DNA from: Dolomedes plantarius
Taxonomy: Eukaryota > Arthropoda > Arachnida > Araneae > Dolomedidae
Assembly: GCA_907164885.2 (NCBI GenBank)
Contig: OU015492.1
Coordinates: 44,483,893 to 44,547,892 of the forward strand
Reading direction: 5' to 3'
Length of the DNA stretch: 64,000 nt
Under the pieces are notes generated by a model. That model saw nothing but the letters and a program-made list of their open reading frames with translations. It was not told where the DNA came from and ran no database searches. This document shows positions 20,527 through 31,400 of this stretch, in pieces. The position numbers and the translations under genes were made by a program. Numbering within the stretch: position 1 is the stretch's first letter; each line of letters begins with the position of its first letter.

Positions 20527-20528
20527 TT

Positions 20529-20544
20529 TGGCGTCCGTGACAGG
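20529..20544 (+). other. BEL primer-binding site
   Basis: TGGCGTCCGTGACAGG starts 2 bases after the 5' LTR. The position and the TGG start fit a tRNA-primed PBS. Confidence 0.75.
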
Positions 20545-20567
20545 ATTGTTAAGTCTAAATTTTCAAG

Positions 20568-22784
20568 ATGTTTTTATCTGTGAAATCCTTTAAGAAAGAA
20601 GATTTAAAATTCGTTGCTGAAGAAATTGGCGAAAATGTGCCGCCAACGGCAAGAATCTCCGAGTTGAAAGAAATAATTTTAAATAGTAGCGAGTACAAAA
20701 GTGATCCAGACTTTGTTAAAGGAGTTTTGGAAAATACTGTAGCTGAAAGAATCAAAACTCAAGAACAAGAACAGGAATTGCAGTTGATAAAACTGAATAA
20801 AAAGCAAGAACAGGAATTGGAGTTGATAAAACTAAATAAGAAGCAAGAACATGAATTAGAGTTGATAAAATTAAATAAGAAGCAAGAACATGAATTGGAA
20901 TTAGAAAAGGTGAAATTGAATAATCAATTGGAGTTGGCTAGAATTCAAGCACAAACTCAAAATGCAAGTGTGGTTTATCAACAAATTCCAGAAACTAGTA
21001 ATTCAAAGAAAAAGTTCACTTTGCCTAAATTACAATTCAGACAGTTTGGCGATGATTTGAAAGACTGGCTTCCTTTCTGGAGCCAGTTTGAACATATTGA
21101 CAAAGATGATGATATTGCTCCTGAAAATAAATTTCAATACTTAGTGCAAGCCACTGTCATCGGTTCCAGAGCAAGAGAGGTCGTGGAAAGTTTTCCACCG
21201 ACAGGAGAAAATTATTCAAAAGCTGTAGATAGCTTAAAAACCCGTTTTGGAAGAGAAGATATTTTGGTGGAAGTTTATGTACGGGAGTTGTTAAAATTAA
21301 TAACATCCGTTCAATCTAACCAAACATTATCGCCAACATACCTCTATGATAAGCTTGAATCATATTTAAGAGCTCTCGAAACATTGGGAGTAACAACAGA
21401 TAAATGCGCCTCCATTCTCTATCCTATGGTAGAATCATGCTTTGATGAAGAATTTCTAAAAGCTTGGAATAGAAGTCCTGCCTCAAGTTCTGCAAAAGAT
21501 CCAAAGCAACGCTTGGACAATTTGATGTTATTCCTCAAGGGAGAGGTAGAAGGAGAAGAGAGGATATCCTTGGCTATGTCAGGTTTTGGTTTAACAAAAA
21601 GTGAAGATATGAAGATGCACAGGAAAAAGAAGTATAATTTAGAATCTCAAAGAGGCAAAGTTCCAACTGCATCCATGTTACTGACTTCCACTGGGGTACC
21701 TGAAACAAAGAAAACCAGATGCATATTTTGTGATGGCAAGCATGCTAGTCCTGATTGTTTCAATGCTCAAAAACTGACGCTGGAAGAAAAACAGAAGATA
21801 GTAAGGAACAAGAACTGTTGTTTCGCATGCCTTCTTCCTGGCCAATCAGTTAGAAAATGTCGAATATTTTTAAAGTGTCTGATTTGTAGCAAAAAACATG
21901 TTCCTTTAATGTGTGATCAACTTCACACTTTCAACAAGACAAGCCAGAAGAAAGAAGAGGAAGAAAATTCTCTCGGAAATGATGTGAACTTGTCAAATTT
22001 AAGTTCAAAGCCAAAGGTATTTCTTCAAACTTTTAAAGCAAAGCTTCTTTCCGGTGATAAAGAGAAAACAGTTCGCGTGCTGTGTGATACTGGTTCACAA
22101 AGGTCATACATTTTGAAGAATATTGCAGAAGAGATGAAGTATCCCATTAGTCGCCAAGAGACTATTATACACTCCTTGTTTGGCGGTGTTTCTACCAAGG
22201 AATATAAACATAACTGTTATAAAATAAAGTTGAAACAATTAAATGGGAACTTCTCCTGCAATTTTGAAGTATTGGATCAGACTGTTATATGTGAAAGTGT
22301 ACTACCTGTAAATGACGGACCTTGGTTGGATGAGTTAAAAGATTTGGGTGTTGTTTTAACCGATACAAACGCCTTTTGTGCATCTATACAAGTCCTCATT
22401 GGAGCAGATATTATAGGTAGACTTCTGACAGGCAGAAGAAAAATATTGTCATCGGGTTTAGTTGCAGTAGAAACCCATCTCGGATGGACATTAATGGGCA
22501 AAGTCCCACAAACAAACACAGAGAGGGTAAACTTAGCTATGTCTGTAACATCATTGTTTGTAAAGGAGGCTGAAATTGCTGACCTCTGGAAACTAGATGT
22601 TATTGGAATCAAAGATCCCATGGAGAAAATGTCGAAACTTCAGCAAGATCTAAAAACTAAAGAACACTTTAGAGAAACAATGACTATCAATGAGGATAAA
22701 CTTACGAAGTTTGTTTACCATGGTCTGATGATAGTTCTTCCCTACCTGACAACTTCAGCCTCGCCAAGAAAAGGCTTGAAGTAG
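20568..22784 (+). CDS. BEL/Pao Gag and protease
   Basis: 738 residues; the first part of a Gag-Pol polyprotein. Residues 60-130 are a coiled coil of repeated KKQEQELELIKLNKK-like units (four tandem copies). Next comes the BEL Gag core (LPKLQFRQFGDDLKDWLPFW). Cys/His knuckles follow: CIFCDGKHASPDC, CCFACLLPGQSVRKC and CLICSKKHVPLMC, which would bind nucleic acid. The aspartic protease has VLCDTGSQRSYI with catalytic DTG. The start ATG lies 24 bases after the PBS. The frame runs open until near 22700, where a 1-base indel moves Pol to another frame; the last ~28 residues (to 22784) are therefore out of frame and not real protein. Confidence 0.9.
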   Translation: MFLSVKSFKKEDLKFVAEEIGENVPPTARISELKEIILNSSEYKSDPDFVKGVLENTVAERIKTQEQEQELQLIKLNKKQEQELELIKLNKKQEHELELIKLNKKQEHELELEKVKLNNQLELARIQAQTQNASVVYQQIPETSNSKKKFTLPKLQFRQFGDDLKDWLPFWSQFEHIDKDDDIAPENKFQYLVQATVIGSRAREVVESFPPTGENYSKAVDSLKTRFGREDILVEVYVRELLKLITSVQSNQTLSPTYLYDKLESYLRALETLGVTTDKCASILYPMVESCFDEEFLKAWNRSPASSSAKDPKQRLDNLMLFLKGEVEGEERISLAMSGFGLTKSEDMKMHRKKKYNLESQRGKVPTASMLLTSTGVPETKKTRCIFCDGKHASPDCFNAQKLTLEEKQKIVRNKNCCFACLLPGQSVRKCRIFLKCLICSKKHVPLMCDQLHTFNKTSQKKEEEENSLGNDVNLSNLSSKPKVFLQTFKAKLLSGDKEKTVRVLCDTGSQRSYILKNIAEEMKYPISRQETIIHSLFGGVSTKEYKHNCYKIKLKQLNGNFSCNFEVLDQTVICESVLPVNDGPWLDELKDLGVVLTDTNAFCASIQVLIGADIIGRLLTGRRKILSSGLVAVETHLGWTLMGKVPQTNTERVNLAMSVTSLFVKEAEIADLWKLDVIGIKDPMEKMSKLQQDLKTKEHFRETMTINEDKLTKFVYHGLMIVLPYLTTSASPRKGLK

Positions 22785-25700
22785 CAACTGAAAAGCTCTT
22801 GTCTCTCAACTTATATGACAAATATGATAAGGTTTTTCAGTAATGGCTTGATGAAGGAATCATTGAGGAAGTTCCTCCAAATGAAGTAACTTTGTATGGG
22901 AATTACTTACCTCATCGACCTGTAATAAAAGAAAGTAGTAGCACAACACCCATTCGACCAGTTTTTGATGCATCAGCAAGATTACAAAACTACCCCTCTT
23001 TAAATCAGTGCTTACAATGTGGGCCAAATCTTATTGAACTCATTCCGGACATTCTGGTACGATTCAGGGAAAAGAAATTTGGCTTCACCGCAGATATTAG
23101 AAAAGCCTTTTTGCAGATAAGCGTTTCTAAAGAGGATAGAAACTACATACGTTTTCTTTGGTGGAAGAATTTAGAAGAAAAGAAACTTAGAGTATTTCGC
23201 CACACAAGAGTTGTTTTTGGAATTAAGAGCAGCCCTTTTCTACTCGCTTCAGTGATAGAATACCATATTGAAGTTAGCAAAGGTTTTGACTGTGAATTTA
23301 GGAAGATACTACAACAAAGCTTCTATGTTGACAATGTTCTAGCTAGTTTTGACAGTTACAAGAATCTAAGCAATTTTATTTCTAAATCCAGTCAATTAAT
23401 GTCACAAGGAGGTTTTTATCTGAGAGACTGGGAATACACAGGAGAATGCAAAGCTGAAAATGATTGGGAAACCCCTGTGTTAGGCTTGAAATGGAATCGT
23501 CAGCTGGATTCTCTGAAAGTTAATATAAACTGGATGAATGAATTAAGCCTTGAGAAAATAACAAAGCGAGTTATACTGTCAGTGGCTCATAAAGTGTTTG
23601 ATCCCATTGGATATACCACCCCAGTTATGATTTGCCCCAAGTTAATGTTGCAAAAGGCTTGGAAGATGGATATAGGTTGGGATATGGAAATCACTGGTAA
23701 TCTGAGAAAAGAGTTCTTACAGTGGTTTAAGGAACTAAAGAACCTCGAAGAAATCAATATCTCTAGATGGATACATGTTACAGAAGAAAATTTGAAACAT
23801 TGTACAATTCACACCTTTTGCGATGCCAGCAAAGATGCATATGCTGCTGTAGTATTTTTGAGATTAGAAGAAGAAGGTTCTGTTAGACTGTCTCTTCTAG
23901 CTGCTAAATCCAGAGTAGCTCCCCTAAGAGGTGGTACAATACCACGTATGGAACTTTTAGCCGCGTTGGTGGGAGCAAGATTAACAAATTCCGTAGTGGA
24001 AGCATTAAACTGGAAAGAAGTAAAATGTTTCTACTGGAGCGATTCAACTACTGTACTAGCATGGATACATCGAGAAGAAAATTGGTCAATATTTGTCCGA
24101 AATAGAATACAAGAGATAAGAAAACTGACTTCTCCTTTATCATGGAATCATGTATCTAGTGAATTGAATCCCGCAGACTTACCATCAAGAGGCTGTACAG
24201 CAACACAACTTGTGTCACTTAGATGGTGGGAGGGTCCACAATGGTTGACTGAACCTCCGGAATTTTGGCATCATGGAGACATTTTAAGTGAAGACATTAA
24301 TGAAGAGATACTAAAGGAAAAGTTAAAATCGACAAAATCGATGACTAACACTGAAAATATTATCCAATGCGATAGGATATACTCTTATATCTCCAAATAC
24401 CAACAAATAGTACGTTTAGTAGGTTGGATTTTAAGATTTAGAAATAATTGTTTGTGTACAAAAGAAAAAAGGACTCAAGGAGACCTTACTTTTTCAGAAT
24501 TTCAAAAAGCAGAGTTGAAATTAGTGAAGATAATTCAGCAAGAATCTTTCGATGGAGAAGAGGACAAAAGATTTAAGGGTTTGGCTATTTTTGTAGATGG
24601 AGATAAATTCTTACGAGTAAAGACGCAAATTATAAATCGAAGGGATGAAGAAGATTTTCGAAAACCAATGCTTTTACCCTCAAATCACGAAGTCGTACTG
24701 AAGCTAATAGACCATTATCATAAGAACAATTTACATTGTGGTCTACAAATTTTACAAAATTTGTTACGAGAAAAATTTTGGATCTTAAACGGGAGGAAAG
24801 TCATACGGAAAATCATTTCAAAGTGTGTCACTTGTAAACGATTCACTTCAAAGAAAATATAAGTTGATTCTGGACCTTTACCAGAGAATCGAGTTCGAGA
24901 TGCTGTTGTTTTCCAGATCACAGAAGTGGATGCAGCCGGACCATTATTCCTTAGAGGAGATCAGAAAGCTTGGGTACTGCTCTTCACCTGTGCCATTTAC
25001 AGAGCAGTACATCTGGAACTGGTCATCAGTTTATCTACTGAAGCATTTTTGTTGGCGTTTCGTAGATTTGTCGCCAGACGGGGAAGATGCTCAACTATTT
25101 ATTGCGACAATGGCACCAATTTTATTGGTGCTGCCAACCTACTCCGTGGTTTAGATTGGAATAAAATTGTTAAGTATGGTGCTATCAACGCTATTGATTG
25201 GAAATTTAATCCACCAACAGCCTCATGGTGGGGAGGTTGGTGGGAGCGATTGATTCGAATAATGAAGGACCTCTTAAAAAGGGTCTTAGGTCGAGCACAG
25301 TTACTTTATGAAGAAATGGTGACCATTTTATGTGACTGTGAAGCATTGATGAATTCTCGATCTCTCACCTACCAGTCTGAAAAGGAACAGTTAGTCCCTA
25401 TATCTCCTTCGTCATTCCTGCAAGACATCAAGGAATGGAGTACACCAGATATTGATGCTGTTGATCATCAGAGTCTGAACAGAAGAATCAAGTACAGACA
25501 AAATCTACAAAAAGACTTGCGAAACCGATTCAGAAGTGAATACTTGGGACTTCTCGTACAAAGAACAAAACGTAAAGATATTCGCAAGATCGCAGTTGGA
25601 GATATTGTACTAATTGGAGCAGACAATCTCAAAAGAATCAACTGGCCACTAGGTCGAATAACGGATCTTATACCTGGGAAGGATGGATGTGTTCGACTTG

Positions 25701-25906
25701 TTAAAATACAAACTTCGCATTCGAAGTTACTCCGTCCAATTCAACGTGTATACCCTTTAGAGATTTCTTCTGCTTGTGAGTTTCCAACCCCATTTAAAGA
25801 AAATTGCACTATTGTAAAAAATGGAAATGAAAGTATTTCCACCTCTAAAAGGAAGATATCTAGATCAGGAAGAGAGATAAAAGTTCCGGAGAAATTAGAT
25901 CTGTAA
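22703..25906 (+). pseudogene. BEL/Pao Pol: RT, RNase H and integrase, with two nonsense codons
   Basis: After the frameshift this frame picks up at YEVCLPW, the start of the BEL reverse transcriptase. It is interrupted by TAA 22841-22843 and TAA 24860-24862, both in frame. Motifs in order: RPVFDASARL and FTADIRKAFLQI (first catalytic Asp); FYVDNVLAS (YVDN, the second catalytic block of BEL); RNase H with TFCDASKDAYAAV and YWSDSTTVLAW; integrase with zinc-binding CVTCKRF, then DAAGPL, YCDNGTNFIG and the later acidic residue in a WWGGWWERLIR region. The C-terminal tail is basic. Integrase inserts the cDNA. The lesions look like single-base events, so decay is recent to moderate. Confidence 0.92.
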
Positions 25907-26040
25907 AAAAAAAAATTGACTTTGGGATTATTTATTTATTTACTCTTATTTTTGTTTCTTTATATTCTGCATTATTTATGTGTATGCCATTTATTCTTGT
26001 CTATGTATTTTGTGTAACGTTTTGATCATAATGCATAATC

Positions 26041-26054
26041 AAAAGGTGGGAGGA
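26041..26054 (+). other. BEL polypurine tract
   Basis: AAAAGGTGGGAGGA directly abuts the 3' LTR. The stretch 25907-26040 between the integrase stop and this tract is untranslated. Confidence 0.75.
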
Positions 26055-26375
26055 TGTTAGGTTCAAAAGATTGGCAGCAATGCAGGCGCATGGTGTATTG
26101 CTATTTTTTATTTTAAAACTTTGAACTTGGCATCACTCTCGCTTGTTCGTTAGTTGCGTTTTGTAAATGATGGAATAAAGGTGGATTTTTTGTTAGAAAT
26201 GGCGTTATTATTTGTAGAAACTGCTTTCTGTGGAGCCTGGGGCTCAGAAGTAGGTGAAATACTCAAGAGATAACGTTTCTTTTAAACATCAACTTTGCTA
26301 ATTTTTCCTTCATAACGTTAAACTCAAGTATATATTTTAGCAAAGATTTCGGTGAAATCTTGGTTTGCTCTAACA
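26055..26375 (+). repeat. BEL 3' LTR
   Basis: TGTTAGG...CTAACA, 321 bp, followed by CTCAT. Confidence 0.92.
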
Positions 26376-26380
26376 CTCAT

Positions 26381-26555
26381 GGTTCCAGAGATACGTTTTT
26401 TTTTGGGGGGGGGAGGGAGGAATTAGGCCCCTATTAAGCCCCTTAACATTCGAATTTTTAAAAAAGACTCTTTAGCGAACACCTAGGGCCTAACAGCAAC
26501 CACCATGCAAAATTTCGTTATCCTGAGATTTATAGTTCCAAAGATTTTTGAATAT
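26381..26555 (-). repeat. Right foldback arm, last segment
   Basis: The final inverted unit: GGTTCCAGAG, a G-run, TTAGGCCCC, CACCTAGGGCCTAA, CATGCAAAATTTCG, ATTTATAGTTCC. After about 26555 the repeat pattern stops. I found no target duplication matching the left end at 13928. Confidence 0.75.
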
Positions 26556-27700
26556 GTTTTGTGCATCTATGTTTTGTCATAAGTACGCAATTTTTAATTA
26601 GAACTAAAATTGTTTATAATCGAAATCTTGTTCTTCATCTGCCGATAAAAAAAAATACTATGCCAAGCGTTTTTTCCATGCTTGTATTTTTGTAACTTGC
26701 TTTTGCTAAAAATGTTTTTTGCTACTTGCGGTTAGAAAATAGATTGCCACCGTGAAATTTGGCGTTGGTGATCTAATATTGCATAAAGTGCAAACAGTCG
26801 CCACATTTCAGCTATAGTACGTAAGTACCAAAAGAAAAATTGCATAGAAATAACTTTCCTCAAAATCCTCGTGGTAAAATGGCGGCAGAAACTAAATTCA
26901 GTCTTATGGTGTGTTTGCACCCTTCAATATTTACTGTTTCCTGCAACACTGATTCTTTAATAATCTAAAGAAATATTCCGAAGAAAATTATTTATATTAC
27001 TTTTATGTTTCCAAATTCACATGCCTAACCCACGCTTTTTATACTTCTCAATAACAGCCATCTTTATTTGCGATTTCAGTGCAGATAAGCGTTTGCCTTG
27101 TCAACCACGAAAATGTTGGAGTCATAAGACGAAGTAAACGCAGTTACAAGATACTAATATAGAACCAAATGTTCATCCCTTTCCCTAGTTTCGCCTGTAA
27201 CATCATCCTGGTGTAAAAATCGAAAGTTACTTCTTGTCGAAAGAAAGAGTAACATCCTCGGAGTTTTCCCATTGCCACGAAACTCATGCGGCCGCAGTGG
27301 GTTTATTGAAATTTATAGCAGTTAAGAGAGTTGTTGTTGCTAATTCCCCCTGGTGGAAGGTTCCATTCACCAGGTCCTAATAGGCTATTGGGTTGAAAGG
27401 GGCGGTTCCTGTTTTGAATTAGCACCACAAGGGTTGGAGTCCGACTTGGCTAAATGACCGGTCCCGTAATTTTGAACAGAGTCAAGTGACGAGACAGGAA
27501 CACTTGATCCCGTACCACCAGAGGTAAATTTGAGAACTTGGAGGACATTGCAGACACGACCTATTTTACTTGCCCGGCCACCATTAGTGAACACGGCGGT
27601 GGATTTGCAGCGACAAGCAGTGGCGCACCCAGAAATTCTATTGAAATTTAGCCTTTTGTCATAGTTGAGCTTTTCGATGCATATCACACTTGTGTAGTAC
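26556..27700. other. Unassigned sequence between foldback array and MITE
   Basis: No recognised gene. A minus-strand frame at 27385-27714 has no known motif. A GC-richer part at 27230-27640 carries CAGTGGCGCACCCAGAA (27621-27637), which resembles the start of some transposons, but no partner end was found. Confidence 0.45.
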
Positions 27701-28052
27701 AAGGGCCTGTTCACATAGGAGTCCGTTGCCGAGCGTAAACTATTGAAATATATTTAACTAATGACATACCTCCAAACGATTAGCAATGAAATTTTTAACG
27801 CCTATGATTGGTTTATTTTCATCTCAATGTCATCTTTCCCTTAACGCTACGCAACAGACTCCTAGGGATTGTTCACATAGGAGTCCGATGCGTTGCGTTA
27901 AGGAAAAGATGACGTTGAGACGAAAATAAACCAATCATTGGCCTCCAAACGATTAGCAATGAAATTTTTAACTCCTTTGATTGGTTTATTTTCGTCTTAA
28001 CGTCATCTTTTCCTTAACGCAACGCAACGGACTCCTATGTGAACAGGCCCTT
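27701..28052. mobile_element. Composite MITE (two nested or adjoining copies)
   Basis: Outer inverted repeat AAGGGCCTGTTCACATAGGAG (27701) against CTCCTATGTGAACAGGCCCTT (ending 28052). A further start, GGGATTGTTCACATAGGAG, lies at about 27865 in the middle, and a further end, ATGTGAACAAACCCT, just outside at 28053-28067. Both halves contain CCAAACGATTAGCAATGAAA and the GATTGGTTTATTTTC stretch. So two copies lie side by side or one in the other. No frame. The superfamily is unclear because I cannot fix a target duplication. Confidence 0.75.
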
Positions 28053-28351
28053 ATGTGAACAAACCCTACTGTTGCGTACCATTTTATTTGCCAGCAGGAA
28101 ATTTATGTGTTTGAGATTTTATCAACAGGACAATAAAGTTGTCGTATTAATACTGGAAACTTTTCTCTACCATTTGTAATATATAACCGAAAGAGTTGGA
28201 AATAAGTTTACACTCGTCATTACTGATTAAAACTCATTCCGGTCCGAATTGTTTTCTTTTATTAATTTTACTATCGGCGGGCAGCAGCTGAAGGACGCCA
28301 TATTTTCCGCCATATTTTCCTTCAGTTCGTGTAACTGTTTATGATTTCACG
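28053..28351 (+). promoter_or_regulatory. Presumed promoter / 5' UTR region of the SAFB-like gene
   Basis: The 299 bp between the MITE and the start codon. It contains two abutting 12-bp copies of GCCATATTTTCC (28297-28308 and 28309-28320). No TATA box is clear. The start context is CACGATGGCGG, which also resembles a YY1/Pho site (ATGGCGG). The promoter role is inferred from position. Confidence 0.5.
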
Positions 28352-28483
28352 ATGGCGGATGAAAATAATTCGTCGAAGAAAAAGATGAGTGAACTGCGAG
28401 TAATAGATTTAAAGTCTGAGCTTGAAAAGAGAAGTTTAGATAAAAATGGAGTGAAAACTGCTCTCATAGAAAGACTCAGTAAG
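28352..28483 (+). CDS. SAFB-like exon 1 (SAP domain)
   Basis: Residues 1-44. [19 protein letters not shown] followed by [12 protein letters not shown] is the SAP helix-turn-helix pattern. Donor GTATTA at 28484, phase 0. The SAP motif continues into exon 2 ([12 protein letters not shown]). Confidence 0.93.
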
Positions 28484-31400
28484 GTATTAGCCATTTCCTT
28501 TATTTACGCGCGGAAAAGTGCAAATCAGCTTTTTGAGTTTGGTGAGGATGTTAACAAACTTTTACTCCAGAAGTTATTCTGTTTTAAACTTTTATGGTTT
28601 ATTATTCCAATCAATAGTCTAGTGTAGCTCATTAGCATTTTGTACAAGGCATTCACACAGCAATTTCGTTGGTTACTTTGTATCTCAGTCTCAAACTTAA
28701 TGTTATTTATTGAAACGAATTTACTAATAGATTCTATGCGCTCATGTAAAAGGTGTATTTGTATTCGCAACTTTATTACGCATACAACTAGTTAAGTTCA
28801 CACCGGGTTCATTGGCAAATTTAACGATATGGTTTCGGACCATCCGTGTCTGGTGTAATCTGTAAAAATTTATAAAATTCAGTTGGTTTTATATGTTATT
28901 ATTTTTTTTTTACTGAGAATTACTGTCTTAAAGTAAATGAGTAGTAAAAAAGTCAATAGTAATTTTAGCTTCTGGCATCTAATATCAGTGAGAATCCATT
29001 TTATTCTACAAGAAATCTTAATATAAACTCGAGAAGTTTTGGAACTTTCCCATTATACTGACCTGTCACAACCTCCGAACCGGCGAACTGTGACTCTGCG
29101 AAGAAAAGCTGTTCTCATGCTTGCAGAGACCGGGGTTTGACCTCTGGAAACATCTACTTCTAAATCACAGTTGCAAACACGTACCAGGTCTTTACAAGCA
29201 AAACAACTCAATTTAAGTTTATGTAAGGAGTGGACAAAAATGTGCATGCAAATAAAAAAAAAGTTTTGTTTTCTGATGTAGCTCTGTCCACTTCTTGCAT
29301 ATACATCTGCATGTAAATGAAATTCCCCCATGAAAGGAATATCACTATATATGCCACTGAGAGTAGAAAAGTAGTTTGAAAAAAATATGTAATGTGTAAA
29401 GCCAGCATTAACTTTTTTTCTTTTTACTCTAAAATGTAGCATGTGAAAGTGAAAAGTGAGTTTTTTTGTATTCAAATAACCTATTTCTTTAGTAATAGGA
29501 ATACTAGAAAATATAACTATATAATGTGATTGGCAACTTTTAGAGTAATATTTACGACAGGTCTGTACAATGGGAAAATACCAAAGTTTTTGGCATCAAA
29601 GGTTTTCACTTTTATTTGATGATATTCAACTTGACAACCTAAATCGAAATAGTATTGAGCAAATATTTATTCTTATTCATATAAATACATAGTTCAAATT
29701 ATATAAATGCATGGTTGTCAGTTATTAGATAGCTTTTAAATTTAATTTTATGTATAGGCACCAATAAATTGTTTTCAAATGATTTGATAATCATGCCTGG
29801 AAATTTTCTTGTTTTCTCTCTAAAGTTGAGGAAAGTTCCGAAACTGACTTTCATATTAAACAGAATTAAATACCCTAAAGAAATAATGCTAATTTTTTTT
29901 CCAAATTATTAAGTTTATAAGTTGACATATGACATATCCCGTTTTGAAAATAAACTTCATTTTCTCAATTTGCTAGACTTTTATTGCATCTGTTGGAAAA
30001 ATTAGGATGTAAATATTTCATTTGAGTGAATTCTTTCTTGTAAAATCTTTAAATTTTCTTCTGAGCTTGTTTAATGATGCATGTATAGGTTCTTAAGATG
30101 TCTAAAACAAAAAGAGTATTTAAATATTTTTCTTAGGAAAAAAAATTTGGTTTCCATGTAATTCAACTATTATTTACCTCATACTTTTGTTGTAGTTTAT
30201 TTGGGTTTTATTTTTATAAAGCATTTTTTCAATTAGTTTTCAATCTCTTTATGAGTTTGGAATCTTTTAAAATGTAATGCTTCTTAAAAGCATCAGTGTT
30301 CTTAAAATATTTCCTAAGCAGAAACTTCAGATAATTTTAAATCCTCCTAAAAGTATTTGTTAAACTTTCTCAAGTTAAATTTTTTTTTTCTTCTTCTATT
30401 GAACTTTATTTTTCTGGCTTTTGAAAAATCTGAATGGACAAATTTTCTACCCGATCATTAACTCAGCGTTATAATTTATTATTCCTTTTATTGTTAGATG
30501 TAGAGAAAACACTGAGGAAATAAAAAGAATTCACTGTATATTAATTTATTATAACAAAATATTGAGATAATATCCTATCAATAATCGTTGAAATATTAAA
30601 TATTTTATGTAATTTAATATTCTGGATTAACTACTATATTTACTAATTGAGGAGTTTTAAAAATTTTAAATTTTCTCACTATTTCCTATTATAGGGTCAT
30701 TAATCAGAATGAGATTTTTCAGAAGTGTAAAAAATTTTCAACTCTAAGAAAACAGATTTTTTCAAAATTTAAAATAAGTTTTAAAAATATTGGAAATTTT
30801 TGTATTAATATATCTTTTAGTGCATCTGTTAAAAATGGGTCATGTTTTGATTTTGTATAGTATTAGCATAGATTTTTTCAAGGTTAAACTGGAAATAATT
30901 TTATTTGAGGAAATCTACATTCTGTTTTTCAGGCATTGGTTGATGAAGGGAAAGATCCTAATGAGTACTTATTTGAGGTTGCAGCTGAAAAAACACCAAG
31001 TAAAGTTCCGTTAAAGAGGTCTAGTAGTAAGTATAAAATTATTTATTACATTCTTAAACAATACATTAAATTAATATCCTTAATCCCTTAATTTCTAGAT
31101 TAAAAGCAATCTAACATTGAACGTGTATTAAATGAACTTTAGATATTTCGATATAAACAATTTAATATTAAATATGATGCAAATGGAGCTGTGATATTTG
31201 AATGACCATGAAAGTGCAGTGCCGTTGATGTTCACGGAGCTGCACAAATTTATAAGTATAAAGCTATCACCTGTGAATGTCTCGGAGCTATGCATTAAGT
31301 GGTTAAATTAGTTTTATTCTTTTTCCTATTTTATAACTATGTGTAATTATATTTAGCTATTATTTCCAGAACTACTGAGGTTATGCTATATTTCTAAATT

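Larger units (their letters stand above)
20207..26375 (+). mobile_element. BEL/Pao LTR retrotransposon, nearly full length with a few lesions
   Basis: A 6.2-kb element with 320-bp LTRs (TGTTAGGTTC...GCTCTAACA), a PBS, gag-protease, RT-RNase H, integrase and a purine tract. CTCAT flanks it on both sides (20202-20206 and 26376-26380). The LTRs differ at roughly 8-10 sites, so it is clearly older than the Gypsy copy. Pol has one frameshift and two nonsense codons; otherwise it is full length. It lies inside a foldback repeat unit that resumes at GGTTCCAGAG. Confidence 0.95.

Noticed and set aside
27385..27714. 109-residue minus-strand frame
   Set aside because: No recognisable domain, runs into the MITE, no supporting splice or promoter signal.
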